From Hyphomicrobium sp. (GTDB taxonomy: Bacteria; Pseudomonadota; Alphaproteobacteria; Rhizobiales; Hyphomicrobiaceae): a DNA stretch of 15,452 nt. Positions 5,993-13,574 of the stretch are shown here, piece by piece. The stretch spans positions 1 through 15,452 of the forward strand of contig JAUWCP010000033.1 of assembly GCA_030609245.1 (NCBI GenBank). Direction: 5' to 3'. How positions within the stretch are numbered: the stretch's first letter is position 1; every line of letters begins with the position of its first letter. The translations under genes were made by a program, and so were the position numbers. Below the pieces are notes generated by a model. That model worked only from the letters and a program-made list of their open reading frames with translations, searched no databases and had not been told where the DNA came from.

Positions 5993-8706
5993 GCGACGAG
6001 CCGACCAATTTGCCTGATAGTTTCAAGTGCCGCAGCACGCTTGCAGTCGACGGGAGAACATACGTCTACTTCTCGTTGCCGGAGGCTGAAAAGAATGGGC
6101 TTGCGGGTATCTCGAAGCTGCCCTTCTCGATGAAGGTGCTGCTGGAGAACCTCCTGCGACACGAGGATGGCCGTTCCGTTACCAAGGACGACATTCTGGC
6201 TATGGCGGCCTGGGTCCAGGACAAAGGCAAGGCCGGCAAGGAGACCGGCTTCCGGCCGGCGCGGGTGCTGATGCAGGATTTCACAGGCGTTCCTGCCGTC
6301 GTCGATCTCGCGGCCATGCGCGATGGCATGAAGATCCTCGGTGGCGATCCCGAAAAGATCAACCCGCTGGTCCCCGTGGATCTCGTCATTGACCACTCGG
6401 TCATCGTAGACGAATTCGGCAGCGCGCAGGCGTTCGAGCACAACGTAGAGCATGAGTATCAACGCAACGGCGAGCGGTATAACTTTCTGAAATGGGGCCA
6501 GAGCGCATTCGACAATTTTCGAGTCGTGCCACCGGGGACTGGCATTTGCCACCAGGTCAACCTGGAGTTTCTGGCGCAGACCGTTTGGACCAAGACGCTC
6601 GAAGACGGCACGACGTTGGCATTTCCTGACACGCTCGTCGGCACCGACAGCCATACCACCATGGTCAACGCTCTCGCCGTGCTTGGGTGGGGCGTCGGCG
6701 GCATCGAGGCAGAGGCGGCTATGCTTGGCCAGCCGCTGTCGATGCTCATCCCCGAGGTGATCGGATTCAAGCTGACGGGCAAGCTCAATGAGGGCGTGAC
6801 GGCAACCGACCTGGTGCTCACCGTCACGCAGATGCTGCGCAAGAAGGGCGTAGTCGGGAAATTCGTCGAGTTCTTCGGCTCTGGCCTCGACGCGATGCCG
6901 CTTGCTGATCGCGCCACAATTGCCAACATGGCGCCGGAGTATGGGGCAACATGCGGGTTCTTCCCCATCGACACCGAGACGCTGAACTACCTTGGCATGT
7001 CGGGACGTGAGCCCCACCGCATTGCGTTGGTCGAGGCTTACGCAAAAGCGCAAGGACTTTTTCGTAGCGCTGGAGACGCGGACCCGATCTTCACCGATGC
7101 GCTGGAACTCGATCTGGGGACCGTCGTTCCCTCGCTTGCCGGGCCAAAGCGTCCGGAAGGGCGTATTGCGCTCACTGACGTTAGCGTCGGTTTCGCGAAG
7201 GCTCTGGAGACCGAGTACGATAAGCCAGGTGAGCTTGCCGAACGGGTCGAGGTCGAGGGCCGCGAATTTGACATTGGGCATGGCCATGTCGTCATCGCGG
7301 CAATTACGAGCTGCACCAATACGTCAAACCCCAGCGTGCTGATTGCGGCAGGCTTGCTCGCACGTGCAGCCGTCGAGAAAGGTTTAAAGAGCAAACCGTG
7401 GGTTAAGACGTCGCTGGCGCCGGGTTCGCAGGTCGTCTCGGCGTATCTGGACTCGGCGGGACTTCAGCCGTTCCTCGACAAGCTTGGATTCAACCTAGTC
7501 GGGTTTGGATGCACCACCTGCATCGGAAACTCCGGGCCGCTCGCGCCGGAAATTTCCGAAGCTATCAACGACAACAACATCGTCGCCGCCGCGGTATTGT
7601 CTGGGAATCGCAACTTCGAAGGTCGCATCAGTCCCGACGTACAGGCCAACTATCTGGCGTCCCCACCGCTCGTCGTTGCCTACGCTCTTGCCGGCTCGGT
7701 GCAAAAGGACCTGACGCAAGAGCCGCTCGGCACTGGAAAAGACGGGCAGCCGGTGTTCTTGAAGGATATCTGGCCGTCCTCGCAGGAGATCCAGAAGTTT
7801 ATCGCAGAGAACATCACCAGGGAGCTGTTCGTGGAGCGCTACGCGGACGTGTTCAACGGCGATGCAAGCTGGCGCGCCATAGATGTCCCTGGCAGCCTAA
7901 CCTATGGCTGGGACGACAACTCCACTTATGTGCGCAATCCGCCCTACTTCGAGAGGATCAGCAAGACGCCCGATCCAGTATCGGACATAACCGGCGCGCG
8001 CATATTGGGGCTCTTTGGCGACAAGATCACAACCGATCACATATCGCCGGCCGGAGCGATCAAACCATCATCGCCCGCGGGAGAATATCTAATCGAGCAC
8101 GACGTTGCGATCGCAGATTTCAATCAGTACGGCACGCGGCGCGGCAACCACGAAGTCATGATGCGGGGAACCTTCGCCAACATCCGCATCAAAAACCAAA
8201 TGGCCAAAGACTCCGCTGGAAATGTCAAAGAGGGTGGCTTCACCGTTCACCATCCTTCCGGCGATGCCATGTCGATCTATGACGCGGCCATGCGTTACCG
8301 TGAGGAAAGCGTGCCGCTTGTCATCTTCGCCGGCACTGAGTATGGCAACGGGTCATCACGCGACTGGGCGGCGAAAGGCACGAAACTGCTGGGCGTTAGA
8401 GCCGTAATCGCGCAATCGTTTGAGCGCATTCACCGATCGAACTTGGTCGGCATGGGCGTGCTGCCGTTCGTTTTTGATGAGGGCACGAGTTGGCAATCGC
8501 TCGGCCTCAAAGGTGACGAGATTGTAATGATTCGCGGCCTTGCCGATCTTGCGCCGCGTCAGACCTTGACCGCCGAGATCACGTTTGCCGATGGTACGAC
8601 CAAAAAGGTTCCGATCCGGTGTCGGATAGATACGCTCGATGAACTCGAATACTTCAAGAACGGCGGTATTTTGCACTATGTCCTGCGTGATCTGGCTGCC
8701 GCTTGA
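5989..8706 (+). CDS. acnA: Aconitate hydratase A
   Basis: The protein is 905 residues and catalyses citrate/isocitrate isomerisation in the TCA cycle; it belongs to the AcnA/IRP1 group. The [4Fe-4S] cluster cysteines are Cys442 (SCTNTSNPS) and Cys508 and Cys511 (GCTTCIGNSGPL). The spacing matches AcnA enzymes. Other family motifs are the DSHTTMVN segment (around 220), GNRNFEGR (around 542), and in the swivel domain GDKITTDHISPAG and GSSRDWAAKG. The start is a TTG, with GAGGAG eight bases upstream and an upstream in-frame stop. The N-terminus DSFKCRSTL fits the family immediately after it. It is divergent from ccmA and followed by the co-directional DUF1223 gene 153 bases later. The protein is cytoplasmic and intact. 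Confidence 0.97.
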   Translation: MSDEPTNLPDSFKCRSTLAVDGRTYVYFSLPEAEKNGLAGISKLPFSMKVLLENLLRHEDGRSVTKDDILAMAAWVQDKGKAGKETGFRPARVLMQDFTGVPAVVDLAAMRDGMKILGGDPEKINPLVPVDLVIDHSVIVDEFGSAQAFEHNVEHEYQRNGERYNFLKWGQSAFDNFRVVPPGTGICHQVNLEFLAQTVWTKTLEDGTTLAFPDTLVGTDSHTTMVNALAVLGWGVGGIEAEAAMLGQPLSMLIPEVIGFKLTGKLNEGVTATDLVLTVTQMLRKKGVVGKFVEFFGSGLDAMPLADRATIANMAPEYGATCGFFPIDTETLNYLGMSGREPHRIALVEAYAKAQGLFRSAGDADPIFTDALELDLGTVVPSLAGPKRPEGRIALTDVSVGFAKALETEYDKPGELAERVEVEGREFDIGHGHVVIAAITSCTNTSNPSVLIAAGLLARAAVEKGLKSKPWVKTSLAPGSQVVSAYLDSAGLQPFLDKLGFNLVGFGCTTCIGNSGPLAPEISEAINDNNIVAAAVLSGNRNFEGRISPDVQANYLASPPLVVAYALAGSVQKDLTQEPLGTGKDGQPVFLKDIWPSSQEIQKFIAENITRELFVERYADVFNGDASWRAIDVPGSLTYGWDDNSTYVRNPPYFERISKTPDPVSDITGARILGLFGDKITTDHISPAGAIKPSSPAGEYLIEHDVAIADFNQYGTRRGNHEVMMRGTFANIRIKNQMAKDSAGNVKEGGFTVHHPSGDAMSIYDAAMRYREESVPLVIFAGTEYGNGSSRDWAAKGTKLLGVRAVIAQSFERIHRSNLVGMGVLPFVFDEGTSWQSLGLKGDEIVMIRGLADLAPRQTLTAEITFADGTTKKVPIRCRIDTLDELEYFKNGGILHYVLRDLAAA

Positions 8707-8797
8707 CGCCGAACATCCTTTGCGGACGTCAACGCGAAAAGCGGCCATCAAACAGGCCCTTAAGTCTTTAAGTGACTCAATCTTTCGTGACACGCGG

Positions 8798-8826
8798 TTG
8801 AAGCAGGCGGGCGTGGGACTTACTCT
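8798..8826 (+). promoter_or_regulatory. Possible promoter of the DUF1223 gene
   Basis: TTGAAG (8798-8803) and TACTCT (8821-8826) are separated by 17 bases, in the 153-base gap after acnA. The match is moderate, and no terminator for acnA is visible upstream, so read-through transcription is equally possible. Confidence 0.3.
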
Positions 8827-8859
8827 ACCGACAGCAGTGTTTGATTTAGGTTTGCAACA

Positions 8860-9618
8860 ATGCGGCTGGCTCCATTTCTTGCCCTAACGATTGCGTTCGT
8901 CATTCCGCCCTCCGGCGTGATGGTGCAGGCGGGTCCGTTCGATCCGTTTTTTCCACCCCCGAAGAACGTGCTCGAACTCTTTACGAGCCAGGGCTGCGAT
9001 ACCTGCCCGCCCGCTGACGATGTTCTGCAAAAATACGCGGAAAGAGACGACATTATTGCGATTACGCTGCCCGTCGATATCTGGGACTATCTAGGCTGGA
9101 AAGACACGCTCGCTTCTCAGAAGAACAGCGAACGGCAGAAAGCCTACGCTAAGACGCGCGGAGATGGCGCGATCTACACACCGCAGATCGTCGTCAATGG
9201 TCTTTTGGGCGTGAACGGCAGCAAGCCCGGTGAAATTGAAAAGGCCATAAAGACAACTGAGGGCGAGCTTCGCTCGAAGCGCGTGCCGATTCGCTTCTGG
9301 CACGAGCGCAACACGATCTACATCGAGGCAGGCCAAGCGCCCCAGGGCACCGATCTCAAGCAGGCCATTGTCTGGTTTGCCGTTGTGCAGAAGTCCGCCA
9401 AGGTTCCCATTGAGCAGGGTGAAAACAAGGGCAAGACGCTGACCTACACCAACATCGTGCGCGAGATGTCACCTGTTGGCGTATGGAAAGGCAAGCCATT
9501 GAGCGTAGCGCTGGCACGCACCGCGATTATGCGGCCCGAAACAGAGGCCTGTATCGTCTTGCTCCAGGAGGGCAGAGGCGGGCCCATCATCGGTGCGGCG
9601 TGGACCAGCTTGTGGTAG
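8860..9618 (+). CDS. Secreted DUF1223 thioredoxin-like protein of unknown function
   Basis: The protein is 252 residues. Residues 1-24 look like a Sec signal peptide, with likely cleavage after VQA. The mature part starts with a thioredoxin-like beta-strand and a CxxC motif, FTSQGCDTCPPAD (Cys46 and Cys49). YTPQIVVNG (106-114) provides the cis-proline-like loop. This pattern is characteristic of the DUF1223 family, common in alphaproteobacteria and often near acnA. The biochemical role is not established; a periplasmic redox function is inferred from the CxxC. The ATG at 8860 has TTAGG (8846-8850) nine bases upstream. Its stop is 13 bases from the end of the convergent dcp. Confidence 0.9.
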   Translation: MRLAPFLALTIAFVIPPSGVMVQAGPFDPFFPPPKNVLELFTSQGCDTCPPADDVLQKYAERDDIIAITLPVDIWDYLGWKDTLASQKNSERQKAYAKTRGDGAIYTPQIVVNGLLGVNGSKPGEIEKAIKTTEGELRSKRVPIRFWHERNTIYIEAGQAPQGTDLKQAIVWFAVVQKSAKVPIEQGENKGKTLTYTNIVREMSPVGVWKGKPLSVALARTAIMRPETEACIVLLQEGRGGPIIGAAWTSLW

Positions 9619-9631
9619 GGCCTAGCGCCAT

Positions 9632-11755
9632 TTAACTCAACAAACCGCGCTTCTTCAAAAGCCCTTTGACCTCTGGCGGGCGCCCGCGAAATGCGACATA
9701 GGCTTCCAGTGGATCGCGCGCATTTCCGGCCGCGTAGATATGCTTTTTGAGTTTGCGTGCAGTCGCACGATCGAAAACGTCACCCGTCTCCTCGAAGGCG
9801 GCAAAGGCATCCGCGTCCATCACCTCTGACCATAGGTAGCTGTAGTAGCCCGCCGCGTACCCGCCCACGATGTGCAAGAAGTGCGGGATGCGGTGACGCA
9901 TAACAATTTCGCTTGGCATACCGATGCGTTTTAGCGTCGTGCGCTCGAAGTCGTTGACGTCGAGATCCTCGTTACCGGCGGCACCGTGCAGTTCCATGTC
10001 AACAAGGGCCGATGCAGCATACTCCACCGTTGCGAAGCCTTGGTTGAAGTTTCGTGCCTTCTTGATCTTCGCCAGCAACTTCTGCGGCATAGCCTTTCCG
10101 GTCTCGTAGTACACTGCGAAGCGCTGTAGCACTTCGGGCACCATCAGCCAGTGCTCGTAAAGCTGGGACGGCAGCTCAACGAAGTCTCGAGCGACGCTCG
10201 TGCCAGAAATCGACGGATAGGTTACGTTGGACAGCAGCCCGTGCAATGCGTGGCCAAACTCGTGAAAGAGCGTGCGCGCATCGGTGAGTGACAGCAACAC
10301 TGGCTCTCCCTCGGCGCTTTGTGCAAAGTTCAAAACATTGACGATAATCGGGCGGATGTCGCCGGCAACCTTGGACTGTGAGCGAAAGCTGCTCATCCAC
10401 GCGCCCGAGCGTTTCGATGGCCGGGCGAAATAATCGCCAAGAAAGAGGCCGACGTAGCTACCGCGCCGATCCGTCACCTCCCACGTGCGTACATCGGGAT
10501 GGTAGCGAGGGACGTCATGGCGCTCCTTGAAGCGTATGGCGAACAGCCGCGTGGCAGTGTCGAAAGCTGCAGCAATGACATTGTCGAGCTTGAAGTAGGG
10601 ACGCGTGACGGCATCGTCAAAATCATAGAGCGCTTTGCGCTCCTTCTCCGCGAAGTAGCGCCAATCCCACGCTGCGATCTTAAAGTTCCCGCCCTCCGCG
10701 CGCGCACGTCGCGCCAGGGCCTCCCGTTCCTGCGCAGCGCGCTTGACAGCCACCGGCCAAACCGCGTCGAGCAGCTCTCGTACCGCTGCCGGCGTCTTGG
10801 CCATTGTTTCATCGAGCGCATAGTCCGCGTAACTTTCAAATCCCAACAGACCAGCAAGCTCCGCCCTTAAGCGCACAATTCCAGTGACAATGGCGCGGTT
10901 GTCCGTCGCGTCGCCGGTCTCGCCCCGCATTATCCACGCGTTGAAGGCGTCCTCGCGCAAGTCTCGCCGGTCAGAGAATTGCAGGAACGGTTCAATGCTG
11001 GAACGTGAGAGCGTGATAACGTGCTTGTCCTCCAGGCCGATTTCGGTGGCAGCGCGCGCCGCGGTTGCGCGCAAAGTCGGCGGCAAGCCAACGAGGTCGC
11101 GCTCGCCGTCCAGGACCAGCCGCCAAGACTGCTCGTCTTTGAGGACGTTCTGAGCGAATTGCGTCGCGAGCAATGCCAGACGCTCGTTAATCGCGGCGAT
11201 GCGCGCCTTAGCCTTCCTGTCGAGCTTGGCGCCTGCGCGCACGAACCACGTATGGTGAAGCTCAAGAATGCGGGCCTGCTCGTCGGTCAACCGCAAACGA
11301 TTGCGCCGCTGGTAAAGATCCTCCACACGCCGGAACAATCTTGCGTTGAGAAGAATATTCGTTTGATGCGCGGCAAGGTGCGGGACGACCTCGCGCTCAA
11401 TGCGCTGCAACTCGTCATTCGTGTCGGTGCCGGTAAGATTGAAAAAGACGCGGCTCACGCGTTCAAGCAGACGGCCGCTTTTCTCAAATGCCGTGATCGT
11501 GTTGGTGAATGTGGGCCGAGCCTCCTGCCCGGTGATCTGCGTGATCTCCTTTTTGTGGGCGGCCATCGCATCCTTGAACGCCGGGGCAAAGTGACCGGGC
11601 ATGATCTTGTCGAAGGGCGGGACGCCGAACGGCGTCGACCACCTGCCAAGCAGGGGATTGGCAACTAGGCCAGCACGTTGCGGCTTGCGTGCTCGCGTTG
11701 ACGACTTTGCTTTGCTTTTGGGGTTCACGTTTCGTTGGAGCGCGCGCTTCGTCAC
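9632..11755 (-). CDS. dcp: M3-family metallopeptidase, peptidyl-dipeptidase Dcp type
   Basis: The protein is 707 residues and fits the M3 zinc peptidases that cleave short peptides; Dcp removes C-terminal dipeptides. The zinc site is HEFGH (498-502), with the third ligand Glu527 in RDFVELPSQ, 29 residues after His498 as in thimet oligopeptidase-type enzymes. The substrate-binding segment GGYAAGYYSYLW lies near the C-terminus. The ending RGRPPEVKGLLKKRGL resembles E. coli Dcp more than oligopeptidase A. The start is GTG 11755 with AGAGGA upstream. The first 28 residues are Lys/Arg-rich and not part of the usual enzyme, which begins near NPLLGRWSTPFG. No signal peptide is seen, so it is probably cytoplasmic. 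A structured RNA segment with a terminator lies upstream. Confidence 0.93.
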   Translation of the reverse strand: MTKRALQRNVNPKSKAKSSTRARKPQRAGLVANPLLGRWSTPFGVPPFDKIMPGHFAPAFKDAMAAHKKEITQITGQEARPTFTNTITAFEKSGRLLERVSRVFFNLTGTDTNDELQRIEREVVPHLAAHQTNILLNARLFRRVEDLYQRRNRLRLTDEQARILELHHTWFVRAGAKLDRKAKARIAAINERLALLATQFAQNVLKDEQSWRLVLDGERDLVGLPPTLRATAARAATEIGLEDKHVITLSRSSIEPFLQFSDRRDLREDAFNAWIMRGETGDATDNRAIVTGIVRLRAELAGLLGFESYADYALDETMAKTPAAVRELLDAVWPVAVKRAAQEREALARRARAEGGNFKIAAWDWRYFAEKERKALYDFDDAVTRPYFKLDNVIAAAFDTATRLFAIRFKERHDVPRYHPDVRTWEVTDRRGSYVGLFLGDYFARPSKRSGAWMSSFRSQSKVAGDIRPIIVNVLNFAQSAEGEPVLLSLTDARTLFHEFGHALHGLLSNVTYPSISGTSVARDFVELPSQLYEHWLMVPEVLQRFAVYYETGKAMPQKLLAKIKKARNFNQGFATVEYAASALVDMELHGAAGNEDLDVNDFERTTLKRIGMPSEIVMRHRIPHFLHIVGGYAAGYYSYLWSEVMDADAFAAFEETGDVFDRATARKLKKHIYAAGNARDPLEAYVAFRGRPPEVKGLLKKRGLLS

Positions 11756-11838
11756 CGGATCCTGATTCCTCTAGGAGAGCTGAAACCCAAGGTGCCATCG
11801 GAGATCGATATTTGCCGCAATGCCGCAAGCGCCCAAGC

Positions 11839-11868
11839 AAAAAAATTGGACCGGCGAGGAGCCGGTCC
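11839..11868 (-). terminator. Intrinsic terminator, minus strand, about 90 bases before dcp
   Basis: On the minus strand GGACCGGC (11868-11861) pairs with GCCGGTCC (11855-11848) around a five-base loop, an 8-bp GC-rich stem. Two A residues and seven T residues (11845-11839) follow. The T-run is only on this strand, so it terminates leftward transcription upstream of the dcp start at 11755. The nearest minus-strand gene to the right is the BI-1 gene, beyond the opposite-strand DUF2794. The terminator therefore implies a transcript starting within about 11870-12190. Confidence 0.8.
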
Positions 11869-12000
11869 TTCGGACGCTCTTTGGAGCAAGGGCCATTCTG
11901 GGATGTGGCCTAATGTGGCCCGGTCCGTCGTAGATGCCCCGGGGGCTGGGGGGCTGAGAATCCAGGGCCTCTCTTTCAGGACCGGGCCAAGAGGCAACAA
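11839..12000 (-). ncRNA. Candidate structured RNA (small RNA or dcp attenuator leader)
   Basis: Read on the minus strand, the segment can form several helices in succession. First is an 11-base perfect stem, TGGCCCGGTCC (979-989 in the 11 kb block, i.e. 11979-11989) with GGACCGGGCCA (11916-11926), enclosing 52 bases. Inside it CCCTGG can pair with parts of the C/G-rich CCAGCCCCCGGGG run. Then come GGCCA/TGGCC (about 11891-11910), GCTC/GAGC (11876-11887) and finally a strong terminator (11848-11868). No family is recognised. The stem-bubble-stem shape is loosely like 6S RNA, but the ends do not pair as 6S requires. No promoter was found, so the 5' end is a guess. Confidence 0.45.
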
Positions 12001-12018
12001 CGAATAATTCGCAGCGCT

Positions 12019-12052
12019 TTGAGGCGGATCATTGACCAGGGCGGGTCCTCAA
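12019..12052. repeat. Hairpin-forming inverted repeat upstream of the RNA candidate
   Basis: TTGAGG (12019-12024) is complementary to CCTCAA (12047-12052). Inside, GACC (12034-12037) can pair with GGTC (12044-12047), sharing one base with the outer arm. A short palindrome CGAAT-A-ATTCG (12001-12011) lies beside it. These could be part of the structured RNA or a regulator site. Confidence 0.4.
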
Positions 12053-12183
12053 TCAGGCAAAGTCGGGGATTTTCCGTGGACCTCCGCTCGTTAGGTGCGG
12101 CAGTTGCGCACTGCAAAGGACGATTGCGGTCACCAAACCCTTGAAATTCGCCTCGCGCAGCGCGATCATGATTGAATTGCGAC

Positions 12184-12190
12184 AAGGAGG
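12184..12190 (+). promoter_or_regulatory. Ribosome binding site deciding the DUF2794 start
   Basis: AAGGAGG is a near-perfect Shine-Dalgarno sequence five bases before TTG 12196. It is inside the alternative longer frame from TTG 12172, which has no such site, so the shorter protein is preferred. Confidence 0.8.
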
Positions 12191-12195
12191 CGCCG

Positions 12196-12576
12196 TTGAA
12201 CGAATCGGAACCCATAAATTTGAGCCCGCACCGGGCGGGCAGGTTTCCATTCAGAGGCGCCGGGCCAGATATAGGACCCTTCACAGCATTCGATCGGCAC
12301 GAATTGAGCACTATCCTTGCCGTCTACGGCCGTAAGGTCGCTGCGGGCGAGTGGCGTGACTACGCCATCGACGTCGGCCGGGACAAGGCGGTGTTTTCCG
12401 TCTTTCGCCGTTCGAGCGAGTACCCTCTCTATCGAATTGAGAAATGCCCCCGGCTGGCACGCAAGCAAGGCGCCTATAGCGTCGTTGCGCCGGCGGGCTT
12501 GATCTTGAAACGGGGCCACGAATTAAGCCGCGTTCTACGCGTTCTGGAAGATCGCGTGCGCCTCGTCGCGCTCTAG
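12196..12576 (+). CDS. DUF2794 protein of unknown function
   Basis: The 126-residue cytoplasmic protein matches the alphaproteobacterial DUF2794 family by its core. The diagnostic segments are FDRHELSTILAVYGRKVAAG (32-51), EWRDYAID (52-59), AVFSVFRR (65-72), LYRIEKCP (78-85) and LARKQGAYSVVAP (87-99), then GLILKRGHEL (101-110). The first about 28 residues are proline/glycine-rich and look disordered. The TTG start is chosen from the strong AAGGAGG. No catalytic motif is visible and no function is established for the family. A hairpin at 12595-12623 separates it from the convergent BI-1 gene. Confidence 0.88.
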   Translation: MNESEPINLSPHRAGRFPFRGAGPDIGPFTAFDRHELSTILAVYGRKVAAGEWRDYAIDVGRDKAVFSVFRRSSEYPLYRIEKCPRLARKQGAYSVVAPAGLILKRGHELSRVLRVLEDRVRLVAL

Positions 12577-12594
12577 ACCCTCAACCCCAAAAGC

Positions 12595-12623
12595 TGAAGA
12601 GCCCCGACAAGCAGGGCTCTTCA
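12595..12623. terminator. Hairpin between convergent DUF2794 and BI-1 genes
   Basis: TGAAGAGCCC (12595-12604) pairs perfectly with GGGCTCTTCA (12614-12623) around a nine-base loop. It sits in the 76-base gap between two converging genes, the usual place for a bidirectional terminator. On the minus strand a short TTTT follows; on the plus strand no T-run is present, so rightward termination efficiency is uncertain. Confidence 0.65.
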
Positions 12624-12652
12624 CAGGCATTAAGGTCTCGACGTCAGGCGGC

Positions 12653-13426
12653 TTACTGGCGGTTGCCGAACAGTTGCAGCATAAAGAGGAACATATTGAT
12701 GAAGTCGAGGTAGAGGCTCAAGGCCCCCATAATGGCACTCTTTGCAACCATCGTCGCATCGTTGCGAACCAGCAGGTAGCCATCCTTGATCCGCTGCGTG
12801 TCGTAGGCAGTGAGGCCAGCGAAGACCAGAAGACCTATGACGGAAATGGCGAATTGCAGAGCGCCTGACTGCAAGAACAGATTGACGAGCGCGGCGATGA
12901 TGATGCCGACCACGCCCATGATCAGAAACGAGCCCCAGCCCGAGAGGTCCTTCTTGGTCGTATAGCCCCAGAGGCTTAGGCCCGCGAAAGCTCCCGCCGT
13001 GATAAAGAAGATCTGCGTAATCGACTGACCAGTGAAGATCAGAAAGATCGATGAGAGCGACAAGCCCATCAAGCCCGCAAAGAGCCAGAAACATATCTGA
13101 GTCGCACCCACGCTCATCTTCTGCGCGCGGAACGACATAAAGAGCACAAAGCCGAGCGGCGCCAGCATGACGACCCAGCGCAGCGGCGAGCTGTACAGCG
13201 TGCTGCCGAGCTGCGTCAGCATGACGCCATTAGCAAGTTGGGCCATCGCGAGCGATGGATCCGTAGTTGTGGCAAGACTAGAGACGAAGTAAGCGATGAT
13301 GCCGGTCAGCGCCACGCCGGCAGCCATGTAGTTGTAGACGCCGAGCATATATGCGCGCAGCCCCTCATCGACCGCTGCGCCCGCACGAGCGGCGGTTCCA
13401 TATTGCGCGTACCTGTTCTGAGCCAT
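12653..13426 (-). CDS. Bax inhibitor-1/YccA family inner-membrane protein
   Basis: The protein has 257 residues with seven predicted membrane helices. It belongs to the BI-1/YccA/YbhL (TMBIM) family. The signature motifs are FAGLTAYDTQRIKD (202-215) and GALSLYLDFINMFLF (234-248). Asp209 and Asp241 correspond to the pH-sensing aspartate pair of the Bacillus homologue YetJ. Bacterial members act as pH-gated calcium leak channels or modulate the FtsH protease; which applies here is unknown. The ATG 13426 start is set by AAGGGA seven bases upstream and by the usual N-terminus MAQNRYAQ. The frame is open to a TTG at 13462, which I reject. Confidence 0.94.
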   Translation of the reverse strand: MAQNRYAQYGTAARAGAAVDEGLRAYMLGVYNYMAAGVALTGIIAYFVSSLATTTDPSLAMAQLANGVMLTQLGSTLYSSPLRWVVMLAPLGFVLFMSFRAQKMSVGATQICFWLFAGLMGLSLSSIFLIFTGQSITQIFFITAGAFAGLSLWGYTTKKDLSGWGSFLIMGVVGIIIAALVNLFLQSGALQFAISVIGLLVFAGLTAYDTQRIKDGYLLVRNDATMVAKSAIMGALSLYLDFINMFLFMLQLFGNRQ

Positions 13427-13433
13427 GAGTGTA

Positions 13434-13439
13434 TCCCTT
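13434..13439 (-). promoter_or_regulatory. Ribosome binding site of the BI-1 family gene
   Basis: On the minus strand AAGGGA lies seven bases before ATG 13426. It decides between that ATG and the upstream in-frame TTG at 13462, which has no comparable site. Confidence 0.75.
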
Positions 13440-13473
13440 ATTGGTTCGGCGAGAACTGCCAAATCATGGACAG

Positions 13474-13502
13474 AATATGCGCTGCCAGTGCGTCTCTTTC
13501 AA
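13474..13502 (-). promoter_or_regulatory. Sigma70-type promoter of the BI-1 family gene
   Basis: On the minus strand TTGAAA (13502-13497) and CATATT (13479-13474) are separated by exactly 17 bases. This would give a leader of roughly 40 bases before ATG 13426. The -35 matches five of six consensus bases and the -10 four of six. Confidence 0.5.
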
Positions 13503-13574
13503 GTCGTGCAATCCTTGATTTTGCCTGTAATACAGACGTTCCAGGGCCCGATTCAGCAGTTTCTTAACTGTCCT

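Larger units (their letters stand above)
11756..12195. other. Gene-free interval upstream of dcp and DUF2794
   Basis: These 440 bases carry no credible coding frame. Bases 11848-12052 are rich in complementary segments, described separately as an RNA candidate with a minus-strand terminator. Further right, GCAGT-N5-ACTGC (12100-12114) is a possible operator for DUF2794. Promoters for dcp (leftward) and DUF2794 (rightward) must lie here, but I could not assign clear hexamers. Confidence 0.6.

Noticed and set aside
5905..7287. Long open frame (460 codons) antisense to acnA
   Set aside because: It lies over acnA and the start region, has no recognisable domains and is explained by codon bias of the real gene.
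7509..8282. 257-codon plus-strand frame inside acnA
   Set aside because: Out-of-frame shadow of acnA with Arg-rich composition and no domains.
8707..8800. Terminator after acnA
   Set aside because: Only weak stems (for example around CGCGAAAAGCG) and no T-run, so no intrinsic terminator can be supported.
13427..13574. ybhL leader RNA motif upstream of the BI-1 family gene
   Set aside because: Such leaders are known for BI-1 genes in alphaproteobacteria, but I could not recognise the motif or a convincing helix here, and the predicted leader is only about 40 bases. A cmscan against Rfam would settle it.
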